From Phascolarctos cinereus (lineage: Eukaryota > Chordata > Mammalia > Diprotodontia > Phascolarctidae), in assembly GCF_002099425.1 (NCBI RefSeq), contig NW_018344286.1, forward strand, positions 744,001-808,000: a stretch of 64,000 nucleotides of DNA. The letters run 5' to 3'. Positions 53,111-63,349 of this stretch are shown here, piece by piece; position 1 is the first letter of the stretch; the number at the start of each line of letters is the position of its first letter. The notes below the pieces were generated by a model. It was not told the DNA's origin. It searched no databases and was given only the letters and a program-made list of their open reading frames with translations. Position numbers and translations under genes: made by a program.

Positions 53111-53604
53111 TGTACAATATGTCATCCAGAAGAGCTTTGCTCTTTCAAACAGACCTTCTAAGGGTTTCACAAATGGTGCCTCTCCTCCTTCCAGTCTTCC
53201 CAGCCTATGGGGTTAATGGCTATTGATAGCAAGCTGAAGGATAGAGATCAATGATTTAAATAACAAGCAAAGGTCTCAAGCTTGATTCCTTGAAAAGTCA
53301 AGAGGGGAAAGTGAAAAAAAAATGCTTCATTGAAATGAAGGAATTACAGGGAACTAACATGAAGAGTCGGGGCTGGACCAGCTGAAGAGAAATCTGTTTT
53401 ATTCCAATTGTTCTGAACTCTTACTTTTCCATTTTCTTTTTCCAATGCCTAGTGGAGTGTATGCCCAGTTGGGCGTCAAGTGGTAGGGATAATGATGGAA
53501 GAAGGAAAAGGAGGAGGAGGAGAAAAGAATGGAGATAGAGAAAGTGGAGGAGAAACAGAAAGCCATAAGAAAAGGAGGAAAAGAAGGAGCTAGAGATTAG
53601 TTCC
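53111..53604. other. No assignable feature; GA-rich around 53490-53590
   Basis: A purine-rich tract (GGAGGAGGAG and similar) lies at 53490-53590. No gene or repeat family recognised. Confidence 0.4.
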
Positions 53605-53880
53605 ATGAAGGCAGGGACAGTCTCAGCTAAAGTTTCTATCTCATGCCCAAACAGTTCTCTGTACATAGAAGATGCTCAAGAAATTGTTGTATTGAAGAAA
53701 ATAGTGGCAAAAGAACAAAAGGAGATGTAACCTGAAAATTAGTTAGTAAATATTGTTTACAAGAATAGAACGCAAACTCCTTGAGGGCAAAGCTATTTCA
53801 TTTCTATCTTTGTATTCTTAGTAGCGTCTAGTGCAGTGCCTGATGTATAGCAGACATTTAATAAATGCGGTTCGTTAAAA
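53605..53880 (+). mobile_element. Two L2/MIR tails, sense
   Basis: 53605-53698 (GAAGGCAGGGACAGTCTCAG) and 53765-53878 (AACTCCTTGAGGGCAAAGC, GTGCAGTGCCTGATGTATAG, ATTTAATAAATGCGG). Confidence 0.78.
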
Positions 53881-53894
53881 TAAATGAAAGAAAT

Positions 53895-54060
53895 TAGTAG
53901 TAGGATCATAGCTTTGGAGTTTGAAAGTCAAATAATCCATTGCCCTTTTTTAGCCATTTAGGGAAGCTAAGACCAAGATTACCCTAAGAGCAAGGTGCAG
54001 AGCTGGACTTTGGATCAGGTCATGGACTCCAAGTCCAGTTCTCACTCTATTATGCCACCC
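53895..54060 (-). mobile_element. SINE fragment, antisense
   Basis: AGAGCAAGGTGCAGAGCTGG, CATGGACTCCAAGTCCAGTT and CACTCTATTATGCCACCC, ending in the reverse complement of the SINE head. Confidence 0.68.
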
Positions 54061-54103
54061 ACTCAGCATGTCCTCCTTCTCCTCCTCCTCTCTTCTGTCT
54101 TCT

Positions 54104-54105
<2 letters not shown>

Positions 54106-54148
<43 letters not shown>

Positions 54149-54236
54149 TTCTTCTTCTTCTTCTTCTTCTTCTTCTTCTTCTTCTTCTACTTCTTCTTTT
54201 TCTTCTTCTTCTTCTTCTTCTTCTTCTTCTTCTTCA
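54106..54236. repeat. (CAT)n/(CTT)n trinucleotide tract
   Basis: About 14 CAT/TCA units (54106-54147) switch to about 29 CTT units (54148-54236). The CTT/AAG part is a polypurine-polypyrimidine run able to form triplex or sticky DNA. Poly-His, Poly-Leu, Poly-Glu and Poly-Asp frames are artefacts. Confidence 0.98.
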
Positions 54237-54739
54237 AAATGCTCACTTGTTTTGCTGAGAAAACTGCCAGAAAACATTGATGTGTTTCCAGTTCTGACTG
54301 GGCTCCAGAGAGCCCAAAGGCAAGAAACTTTCTTGAACCTTAAGTGAGAGTTGCTCTCTCCAGTCCATCGGCCCAGAAGAATTCCATATGGATAGCAGGT
54401 TGCCACTGTTATATTGACAATCTGTTCATAAATGTGGCTTTAGGTTAGGGTTATCCAAGATAAGGTGGAGGAGACAGTCCTCCCTCCAAAAATTCTCCTG
54501 CTAGGTTAGAGAAAGCCACGCCATGGAGGAATGTGGCTGTGGTGCCCATGAAAGTTGGATCAATATGGTCCCTTCCTCGGCAGGGAGTTTTCAACCACAA
54601 ATCAAGGCTGATGGGATGTCATGGTCACAAGACAGACAGGGGCATGTCTCTGACCCTTCAAGTCTTTTTCTAGGATGTAGGCTCATTGAGAAGTATTATT
54701 CACAGACCATCTTGGGAAAGAGGGACTAAATGTCAGGCC
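54237..54739. other. No assignable feature
   Basis: No repeat recognised; open frames unsupported. Confidence 0.35.
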
Positions 54740-55240
54740 TTCCCCCCCTCCCCATACTGAGAAAGAAGGCAAAGATCATTTTCATTTCTAGATTGCGGGC
54801 ATTTTGTTATTTCATTAATTCTGGTCCTCCTGGGATTAGGCACTTGTGGGCAAAGGGAAATAGGGGAGGGAGAATGGCATTGCTGAGATTAGACAAATCT
54901 CTGTCACTGTGTGTCCATCTGTCCATCCATCTGTGAATAACCTGTAATTATTAATAATATGAGTGATGTCATCAACACTTTGGCAAGAATACCAAGCCCC
55001 TGAGACTGCCCTGGAAGCAGGCAGCATAGGAGAAAATAGAGGAAATCACCATCATGTGTTTGCACTGTAGCCGAGGAGAAATCTGTCTGTGGCGTGTCCT
55101 TGCCAAACTGCCCTCCACGGAAGGCCAGGAGCATATTGGCTTTTCTCATAAACTTCCAATGAGATCAGATTGGCTCCATCTCAAAGCAACGCCTTGGATA
55201 TAAAAAACATGGCATGCACACTACAAGGAAAATGTAATTC
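54740..55240. other. Unique block; candidate conserved non-coding element
   Basis: No interspersed repeat. Contains TAATTATTAATAATATG at 54945-54961 followed by TGATGTCATCA (54964-54974), an ATF/AP-1-like site, and TTTCATTAATTCTGG near 54812. Enhancer status is inference. Confidence 0.25.
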
Positions 55241-55399
55241 GAAGGGCTTCTGATGCTAGGAAAGACACCCAGAAACCTTCAGAAAGGCAAAGGTTTGTGG
55301 AAGCTGTGAAGGACTTTTGAAAGGCAGAATAACCCCTGAACTCCGGGGGCTGGGGATGAAGGTGTACACAGTGTGTGCTCATGGCAGTGCTCAGGTAAA

Positions 55400-55682
55400 T
55401 AGGAGAGCTGAGGCTGGACTCTCAGCTGTGACACTTACCAGCTGAGTGATTTGGGGCAATTCATTTCCTCTTTCTGATCCTTAGTTTCTGCATCTGAAAG
55501 AGTGATTGGTTGGGTAAGGTGGTCTCCACCATCCCTTACAGATAATCTGAGTATTATCAAGACTTGCTATGTCTGTGATTATGGCCATGTCACCTTATCT
55601 CCTGAGCTTCAAAGTCCTCATCTGAAAAATCATGGGGTTGGAGGTATCTTCCATCTATGATCTAATGACCCTTTCATTTTCT
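55400..55682 (+). mobile_element. MIR-family SINE plus a second SINE tail
   Basis: 55402-55570 carries CAGCTGAGTGATTTGGGGCA and CTTAGTTTCTGCATCTGAAA. 55580-55680 carries CTTCAAAGTCCTCATCTGAA and GATCTAATGACCC. Confidence 0.68.
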
Positions 55683-56080
55683 GTTGACTTTTTAGCTTGA
55701 TCAGACAAACGTTGTCTCTACAAAGTGAAGGCAGTTTGGGAAATGAGGGAAAATGGAAAATACCCCTGGGTAGGAATGTGTTGGGTTGGAACCTTAGGAA
55801 GAGGGGATTGGAGTATCCTGGACTCCTCTTATTGTGGGTCTGGGAGAAATTATGGAAAATCAGAATGTAAAATGAAATTCTCTTGAGATCCCCAACTATC
55901 CCTTTTGCAGCTCTTCTTCATGGCTTCCCCATCCAAAGGCTGAGTGTCTTCAAACTCTCCCCCCTCCTCTTTGAATCTCCGAGGTGGAAGTTATTTCAGT
56001 GGAATCTGGGCCAACATACAGCAGGACTAAAATTCTCTTACAGCAAAACCTGACAGATGATCAGCATTGTACTCTATGTT
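55683..56080. other. No assignable feature
   Basis: Nothing recognised. Confidence 0.35.
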
Positions 56081-56084
56081 CTGG

Positions 56085-56527
56085 AGTCAGGAATAGTTCC
56101 TGGCACATTGTAGGTACTTAATAAATGCTTGTTAACTGATGACTTCAGTTTAAATCCTACCTCAGACACTTAATGGTGTTCAATCCATTAGTCAACAACC
56201 ATTTATTAAGCAATTACTTTGTGCCAGGGAATGTGCTTAGCCCTGGGAATACGAAGAGAGGCAAAATATAGTTCCTGTCTTCAAAGAACTGACATTCTCA
56301 TGAAGGATATGACATGCAAATGACTTGGGATACATAAGATAAATACAGAGAAAATGAGAGAGAATCTCAGTTGGAAGGCACTAGTATGAAGGGTAGGAGT
56401 GGAAAAAGCCTCTCTGGGCAATTTCCTTAACTCCTGTTTGCCTCAGTTTCCTCTGTGGTAAAATAAAGGGTAGACATCATGACTTCAAGTCTCTTCCAAC
56501 TTTAAGCCAATGATCCTATGATCACAT
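56085..56527. mobile_element. L2 tail (+), L2 end (-), SINE tail (+)
   Basis: 56092-56140 is a sense tail (CTGGCACATTGTAGGTACTT). 56183-56415 is an antisense L2 (CATTTATTAAGCAATTACTT, GGGAATACGAAGAGAGGCAA, GAAGGCACTAGTATGAAGGG). 56418-56525 is a sense SINE tail (GCCTCAGTTTCCTCTGTGGT, CAATGATCCTATGATC). Confidence 0.82.
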
Positions 56528-56919
56528 CACCTCTATTGAGGGGGATGCCAGTGGCTTCCACATCTCACTTCATTTTTAGACAGCTCTGATGGTTCTCATA
56601 CTCACCTTCAATATCTCTGCCCTCCCACTGTAAGAAAGATTTTCTGATAAAATCAATTACCCCAAGTTGCCACTGGCAGAAGAAGCTAGAAGCATCACCT
56701 GGTCCACTCCTATTTGCATAAGTATAGAGGATAGAGCCCAGCTCTTATTGTGGAATTCTAGGCATCACTGAACCAGCTGGGGATGCATATTTTTGGGCAA
56801 AGATTTTTACTGGCTTCCCCTACAGCTCATCATATTCTTGGCTTATATGCCTTACTGGCTGCCTGTCCTAGGTTGTTTGGTCTCTCTCAGGATGTAATGT
56901 CACAAATGATGTGGAAGGA
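56528..56919. other. No assignable feature
   Basis: No recognised repeat. A plus-strand frame (56783-57025) runs into the L3 fragment and is not a host gene. Confidence 0.4.
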
Positions 56920-57862
56920 AGAGTTCTGGATTTGGGATTTTATCAGCACTTTGGATGAAAGTTTCATGATTGCCCATTTTATGGATTACTTGAAGTTGGA
57001 AGGGATAGGTGACCTATCTGAATAAGAATCAGAACTCAAGATGATCTCCATAGGCCTAACCATTATTCTGGCTCCAAGAAGATGAAATTTAATAGACTTA
57101 AATGTAAAGTTTTACATTTGAATTAAAAAAGAATCAACAATGGGAGTATGAAAGGGATGGTGCGGCTAGATCATCAGAATATGATCTCAAAGCTTTTGTG
57201 TATGAAATTTAGTATGAATGAAGACTTGGAGTGGCCTGCAGCAAAATGAAGGCCATCTTGGCTGCCTGGAAACATAGGGCTCTCTGAAGTAGGTATGGAA
57301 TTGTTTTAACATGTTGTGTCCTTGTCACAGTATATCAGGCATTTTCAGTTCGGATGTCACGTTACAGGAAAGAAATTGACACATTGGAAGTTGGGCCCAC
57401 GACCCAGCACAGTGCCTGGAACATAGTAGGCTTTTCATAAATGCCTTTGTTTGCCTGATTGATTGGTTGCTTTAAGTTAGAAAAGATAGCCAGGCTTGTG
57501 AGAAGACTAGAAACCTTGACTGATTCCAATTGGCTGAAAGAATTGGGGATGTTTCACCTGGAGAGGAGCAAATTTAGGGAGGACAGGATGATTGTGTTCA
57601 AGTCTTTCATGATGTGCTGTGAAAGAGAAGGCATAGACTTGTTCTTCTAGGCTCCAGAGGACAGAACTAGGCATACTGGGTGGAAATTTTTGCAGGGAGG
57701 CCAGTTTTAGCTCCATATCAGGACAGACGTCCTGAGCCTCAGAACTCTCCCAAAGTGGAATGCGTTGCATTGGGAGATCCTGGTTTCCCTCACTTGAGAG
57801 GCCTTTAAGTGAAGCTTGGTTGGCCACACTCATTGGGCATTTTAAAATATATTCCTGAGGTT
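56920..57862 (+). mobile_element. L3/CR1 LINE 3' region, sense, interrupted by a tail
   Basis: Landmarks: AGGGATAGGTGACCTATCTG, AGATGAAATTTAATAGACTT (thumb), TTGACACATTGGAAGTTG, then after the interruption AGAATTGGGGATGTTTCACC, GAGGACAGAACTAGGCATAC, CCAAAGTGGAATGCGTTGCA and CACTTGAGAGGCCTTTAAGT. Dead. Confidence 0.88.
57395..57472 (+). mobile_element. L2/MIR tail inserted in L3
   Basis: AGCACAGTGCCTGGAACATA and ATAAATGCCTTTGTTTGCCT followed by GATTGATT mark an L2-type terminus dividing the L3 3' region. Confidence 0.8.
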
Positions 57863-58594
57863 TCTTCATACTGTGAGAATTTGTGTGTGAGTTGGGACTT
57901 GGATAAAAACCCTGACCTCTCACTGAGACTTTGGGCACTTCATGTCATGTCCTTTCCTTTCTTTGGGCTTCCAATGATTCCTCTGTAAAAGGAGGAAGTC
58001 AGCTGCTCTCTCCTGTCCTCTTCAGCTTGGATCATGTGGATCCTAGCAACCACACCATTTGATGCAATTGGTGTCTAGCCTACTTGGGCTTATCATTCCC
58101 AGACTGACCTGAGTCTCTTCTAGCTCTGAGGCTCCGTAACTCTGAGGTCCTTAAGGAGGGAGATTTTTTCATTGCAGACTGTTGAGTGGCCTCCTAGCAC
58201 AGAGTAAGCACTTAGTAACTACTTGTTGACTGTCCTGAGACGTGTGATGCCTCCACTCTCTCTCTGGTAGCAGAATTGGGGTAATCATTGTTCCTATTTT
58301 TGTGCCACTCTCCTTACGGAGCTAATGTGCCACCTTTTCCTCTGGAAAGACCCCTGGAATGGGAGTAGTTCCACGGGGCAAACTGAGTTCAGGGTGTCTA
58401 GGTCCTACTTTACTAGCTTCATATAAGCCCTTCATGGCTCTTGTGAAACAGTTTTAATGCTCCTTATCAATTAAAAATGATGACAGAGACAAATTCCCCT
58501 GAGAGTTTCAGGCCATCCCAAGCAGAGCTGTGCCTGCATAAAACTTGCTTTTGGTACAATCTCTCTTTTTGATCTCTTTCTCTTTTCTTCAGAT
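57863..58594. other. Mostly unassigned; L2 tail at 58190-58235
   Basis: CTCCTAGCACAGAGTAAGCA and ACTTAGTAACTACTTGTTGA form an L2 terminus. The rest shows a weak SINE tail (CTTCTAGCTCTGAGGCTCCG) and otherwise nothing. Confidence 0.55.
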
Positions 58595-58720
58595 GCCTCA
58601 TCTGATAATGCACTGGAGTCAGATGACTTAAGTTCACACCTGTGCTCTGTGTTTAATTAGCTGTGTGATCTTGGGAAAGTCACTTCTCTCTGGGAATTCC
58701 CCGCCTTGTAAAGAGGACAA
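58595..58720 (+). mobile_element. SINE fragment
   Basis: ATGCACTGGAGTCAGATGAC and GCTGTGTGATCTTGGGAAAG. Diverged; 3' half missing. Confidence 0.7.
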
Positions 58721-59261
58721 GTTGTACCAGGCCTGAATTTCCCAACCTGTAGAATCAAGATCCCTGATGAAAGGCCTTGGAGTAAATTGCAAGTGGTCCA
58801 AAAATCCACAAGTACACTCTTCAATCTCTTACCTGCCTTGTCTTAATCATGGTTGGCCAAACCTCAGCTATGGGTTACTTTCACCACCCATCTCCTTCAC
58901 AAACACTAACATGCTGCCAAATGTAGCTGGAAAACATCATGAAACCATGCTGGCTGGGCTCCACCAGAAATTTCTGTTACCTGATCTCAAATAGGCTCTC
59001 ATTACTGCAAGGCAATGCACTTCATCCTCTTTAATTGATTCACTATCCCTCTGATCACAGCAGCTGTTCCATTTCATTTTTTCTCCAAGATTTTCATGTT
59101 ATCTCCTTCTCATTTAATATCCCTCAGACATTGCCCCCACCCACTAGCCCCTCCTTCATTCTGATTTCAGGTAAGAAAATGTCCATTGTCCTTGTCAAGG
59201 TGCAACTCGTGCCCTCAAGACCAACTCCTTATGTTTTCTCCAGGAAATTGCCTCTTTTATC

Positions 59262-59295
59262 ACTCTCTCTCTCTGTCTCTCTCTCTCTGTCTCTC

Positions 59296-59346
<51 letters not shown>
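59262..59346. repeat. (CT)n microsatellite with GTCT interruptions
   Basis: Pure CT at the 3' end, with GT-interrupted units before. It lies within the L2 5' part. Confidence 0.98.
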
Positions 59347-59350
<4 letters not shown>

Positions 59351-59935
59351 TTGTCTCTATTGTTTACTGTAGATATCTACTGTTTTGTTCCCCACTACCT
59401 ATACATATTCCCCATCCTAAAAAAAAAAAAAGTAAACAACTCTAAGTAGTTTTCCCATGATGCCTGTGAGCTATGGTTCTATATCTATACTCCCCTTCTC
59501 AGATAAACTTGCAAAAGCTATGTACCACTAGCTTCCACTTTCTCTCTTTTGTCCCTCTTCCAAATCCTTTGCAACTTGGCTTGTGACCCTTTTACTCACT
59601 GAAACAGCTCTCTAAAAAGTGACCGCTGATCTCTTTATCACCACCTCCAATGGCCTTTTCTTGGACCTCATCCTTTTTTGACCTCTCTGTACCATTTGAC
59701 TCTGTTGACCAAATTCCTCCTGGAAAATTTCTCTTCTCTGGGTTTTCATGGCTCTTGGTTCTCTTCCTGACTCTCTGACCTCTTCCTCTCTGCTTCTTTT
59801 GTTGACTTCATCCACATCGTGTCCATTAGCTGTGAGTATCCACCAAGGCTGTTCTGGGCCCTCTTCTCTTTTCTCTCTATATTCTCTCACTTGGTGATCT
59901 CATCAGCTCTCATGGGCTGAATGATCATTTCTATG

Positions 59936-60178
59936 CAGCTCAGTGGCACAGTGCATAGAGCACTGGGATTGGAATCAGAAAGACTTATCTACCTGAGTTC
60001 CAATCCTGCCTCAGACACTTATTAGTTGTGTGACCCTGAATAAGTCACTTAACCCTGTTTGTCTGTTTCCTCATCTGCAAAAATGAGCTGGAGAAGGAAA
60101 TGGTAAACTGCTCCAGCATCTTTGACAAGAAAACCCCAAACAGGGTCACAAAGAGGCAGACATGACTGAACTGAACTG
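59936..60178 (+). mobile_element. Full-length marsupial tRNA/RTE-tailed SINE inside the L2 RT
   Basis: GCAGCTCAGTGGCACAGTGC (head), GAGTTCCAATCCTGCCTCAG, GTTGTGTGACCCTGAATAAG, GTCTGTTTCCTCATCTGCAA, GCTGGAGAAGGAAATGGTAA and ACATGACTGAACTGAACTGG. The left junction falls after TTCTATG and L2 resumes at CTAATGATG. Confidence 0.93.
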
Positions 60179-60812
60179 GTGCTAATGATGCCCAGACCTA
60201 TTCAGCTATTTTCTCTGTCCTGTGCTGCAGATTTTCCTAAAGTGAAGGTCTGACTAAGTTACTTACCTGATCAAGAAACGTCAGTGGCTCCCTATTACCT
60301 CCAGGATAAGATACAAAGTCTTTTGTTTCTCATTCTCATGAAAAGCTTTCCAGTTTTTAAATCCTGCCGCTCTGCACAGAGAGCTCTTCACTCGACAATT
60401 CAGCTCAACTTGCTGTTGCTTGTACATGAAATGCAATCTCCCATCTCCCATCTCCACGTTTTCACACTGGCTCTTCTCTTCCCCTGAAGCACCATCTCTG
60501 ACAAGCTCTATCTCTCGGCATCCCGGGCCTCCTTAGAGACTCAGATCCAACCCCACCTCTTTCCAGGAGGCTTTTCTGTTTCCCTTCACCCCCCTACCCC
60601 ACTTGCTATTGAGATCCTTTTTCTAAGATCACTTTCCATCTACTTTGAATTTACCTAGTTAGTTCTGATTTATATATGTTAACTCCTCCATTAGAATTTA
60701 AACCCCTCGAGGAAAGGTATCATTTAAAAATTTTTCTTTTCAATCCTGGTACTCAGCACTGCACCTGGAACATAGTAGGAATTTAATAAATATTTGTTGA
60801 TTGATTAGACTG

Positions 60813-61150
60813 CCCATCCACCCACCACCTTCTCGCTATATTCACACAGGCATCTTCAACCCTTTCTGTTAGGTTCCATTTCAGCAGGTCCTAAGGAGAA
60901 AGACAATGCCATCTAAGGTGGGTCCTTTAAAGAAATATTGGAGTCCAGATGGAACCCAGAACAGCTATGGAAAGAGCACCACATTTGGCCTCAGGAGTAC
61001 CAGGTTTCAAATTCTGCCTCCAATATTTATGACCTGGGTGACCATGGGCAAGTCAGTTGCCTTAATTCCACTGAATCTCAGCTGCCTCTAGTTCCTGACT
61101 TCTAGGGTTCTGGAGAGGACCCAAAGAAATGAGACCTGGAAAATGGCTAA
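60813..61150 (+). mobile_element. SINE, sense, diverged
   Basis: About 60965-61150: TATGGAAAGAGCACCACATT, GGCCTCAGGAGTACCAGGTT and GACCATGGGCAAGTCAGTTG. The stretch before it is unassigned. Confidence 0.7.
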
Positions 61151-61435
61151 GACAACCCAGACAGCCCACCTCTCATTTCATTGTGAGGGTAAGTGTATTC
61201 AAAAGCTGGAATTGGTTTAGAAATGCAATGCCTTCCTCCTCTCTCATCATGACTAGTTCTGGCTAATGTGTGGTCTTAACCTGGAGAGGTAAGAACCTTC
61301 CTTCTTAGACCAATGTATTTGTTGGGGAAATTGTTGAAGAAATCTTCTTTTATTCTGCTTTTGCTCTTCTTTTTCTTTTCTTTCTTCCTCAAGTATGCTC
61401 ATAACTTATTTGTCAGTTAGAGAGAGTCTGGAAGT
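61151..61435. other. No assignable feature
   Basis: A pyrimidine-rich run lies near 61365-61392. Confidence 0.35.
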
Positions 61436-61988
61436 CACCAGAGATGGCTTCAAGTCTTCATTGATATTTCCTAGATATGCAACCTTGGGCAAGTCAAGGT
61501 CACAAACCTAGGTCTGAGTTTCCCCATAGGTAAAATGCAAGTGTCAGATGTAATAACCTTTAAAATCCTTTTTCAGACCTAAAATTCTACAAGAAGTTAC
61601 TGGGGATTAGCTTTCCCACTATTAAGTTGGAGGGGATGGACTGGAAAATCTTTAGGTTTCATTTCAGTCCTAAAATTCTATGAAAACTTCTTGGTCCTCA
61701 GTTTCCTTGTCTGGAAAATGAGGAGGTTGGTCTTGATAATCTGTAAGCACCCTTCCACCTGTAGATACATGCTTAAATGAGTTTTTTAGATGACCTTCAA
61801 AATCCCTTCTATGTCTAAAATCTGATGAAAGCTTTCTGGGCCTCAGTTTCCTTATTTGTAAGATAGGGAAATCTAAGTTTCATTTTAGGTCTCAAACTCA
61901 ACAAGAAGCCTCTGAATATCAGTTTCCCCATCTGTAAGATGTGGGCCTTAGATTGGATGATGTCTAAGGTTCCTTCCAGCTGGTCATA
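61436..61988 (+). repeat. Tandem array of SINE 3'-tail units
   Basis: One SINE (61436-61570) is followed by four further copies of its 3' half. The phrase GTTTCC/CTTTCC plus an A/G-rich run recurs at 61518, 61611, 61701, 61846 and 61922 (steps 93, 90, 145, 76). CCTAAAATTCTA recurs at 61579 and 61670, and GTCTAAAATCTGATG at 61813. The units are diverged, so the array is old. Confidence 0.7.
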
Positions 61989-62774
61989 TTGAGCCTTTCT
62001 GTTTCTTGCCCCACCCCCTTGGCTGGTACACTGCCTCGGTCTCTTCACACCAGGGCCCTTGTAACCAGTTGACAGCTTCTTGTCTGAGGCTCAAGTTTGC
62101 CACTTGTTCTACATATGAGTTCACTTATATTCCTCCAGCCAACGTCTGCTGCTGCTTTTCAAAACATTCTACCATCCTGCCTCTTGAAGGGAGTAGGGAT
62201 CCAAGAGGGCTGAGCAGGCATCTGAGCTCTCTTTGGCTGCTGAGCATCCCTAAAGGTAAAATCAGGGCAAGAAACCTGCACCTGGGGCATTGGGTAAGGC
62301 CCGCTGTCGGGGCAGGTACAGGGCTGGCTCCTGCCAGCCTTCTGCTCACAGGTGGAGGCGGGCACTGCTAGGCCCACTGCACACCGGGAGATCTTCTAAT
62401 GCATCACAATTACAGACACACCTGTGCTAAATACCTCTGTGAGAGTGGGCCAGCCATGTGGCTCCACAGGGGCTCCACCATCCCCCGAATATCTCATTTC
62501 AGCACCACTGCCAATAAGCCACAGGTGTGCACCACGGGAGCAGATGAAACTTGGATTTGGACGACTGTACTGACAATTCTGGGTCCAGGATGCATCTGTC
62601 TTTGCCAGCGTGAGTGCAGTGAGGAAGGACTGAGGTGTTTACTCAGGACTCCAAAGAGACTGGTATCAGCTGAATTTCCATAGAGCTCCTACACATTATG
62701 AAGAGGTTGCCACAAGACCTTAAGAGTGTCAGCTTAGAGTCAAAAGGTACCTGACCACTCGAAGCACCCTTAGC
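61989..62774. other. Unique sequence, no gene seen
   Basis: Slightly GC-richer than its surroundings (about 62200-62400) but not a CpG island. A 121-codon plus-strand frame (62006-62371) shows no domain and is not supported. Confidence 0.35.
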
Positions 62775-63150
62775 TATCATAAGACCATCGATTTAGACCT
62801 GAAGGGGCCTTGGAGATCAGTTAGTCCAGTCTCCTCATTTTACAGATGAGGAAACTAAAGCCTAAAGAGGGGGATGGGATGAGCCCAAGGAGTACAGTGG
62901 AAGGAACACTGGATTTGGAATCACAAAACATAGCTCTGAATCCTGCCCCAGCTACTTACTATCTGTGTGATACTGAGTACATCACTCCCTCTGACCTCAG
63001 TTTCCTCATCTCAGAAATGGAGAAAGAATGGGATTGTATCACCTCTGAGGTCTCTTCTGGATTCAAATCTATGATTCTATGATCCAGTGACACAGGGTCC
63101 AAACCTAGGTCCTTTAAGTGAAAATTCAGTCCTCTTTCCAAGGGTCATTA
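62775..63150 (-). mobile_element. Antisense MIR-family SINE split by a sense SINE
   Basis: The antisense copy occupies 62775-62890 (CAGTCTCCTCATTTTACAGA, GATGAGGAAACTAAAGCC) and 63084-63148 (CAAACCTAGGTCCTTTAAGT, TTCAGTCCTCTTTCCAAGG). The host reads tail to head across the gap. Confidence 0.8.
62891..63083 (+). mobile_element. SINE nested in an antisense SINE
   Basis: GTACAGTGGAAGGAACACTG, GAATCCTGCCCCAGCTACTT, ATCTGTGTGATACTGAGTAC, CTCAGTTTCCTCATCTCAGA, AAATCTATGATTCTATGATC. Confidence 0.85.
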
Positions 63151-63221
63151 GATCAGGAAAAAATAATATTTATTTAGGAATATACATCAGACACCCAAGG
63201 ATGAATGATACTCCTACTTCA

Positions 63222-63348
63222 AAGGCATATAGAAGGGACCTCAGAGATTATACAGCTTGAGCCACTCATTTTACAAATGAGGAAGCTGAGGCACAGAAGT
63301 GACATGACCACTGTCACAGCCAATCTTCTCCACAGAAAGGTGTCTCTC
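63222..63348 (-). mobile_element. SINE fragment, antisense
   Basis: AGAAGGGACCTCAGAGATTA, ACTCATTTTACAAATGAGGA and AGCTGAGGCACAGAAGTGAC. Confidence 0.75.
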
Positions 63349-63349
63349 C

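Larger units (their letters stand above)
59000..60812 (+). mobile_element. L2 LINE with RT-region, sense, split by a SINE
   Basis: The RT block reads DLSVPFDSVDQ (about 59678-59711; family DLSAAFDTVDH), then LNDHFYA at the SINE junction. It continues NDAQTYS, GTCAGTGGCTCCCTATTACC, AGGATAAGATACAAAGTCTT and the terminus GCACTGCACCTGGAACATAG, then ATTGATTAGA. The frame is broken by many changes. The 5' part (59000-59530) is poorly preserved and includes a CT tract. Confidence 0.85.

Noticed and set aside
54050-54406. Poly-Glu/poly-Asp minus-strand frame and poly-Leu/poly-His plus-strand frames
   Set aside because: Trinucleotide repeat artefact.
57507-57938. 143-codon minus-strand frame
   Set aside because: It lies antisense to an L3 3' region and is a shadow frame.
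62006-62371. 121-codon plus-strand frame in slightly GC-richer DNA
   Set aside because: No domain and no CpG island; the sequence is not codon-like and nothing supports its ATG.
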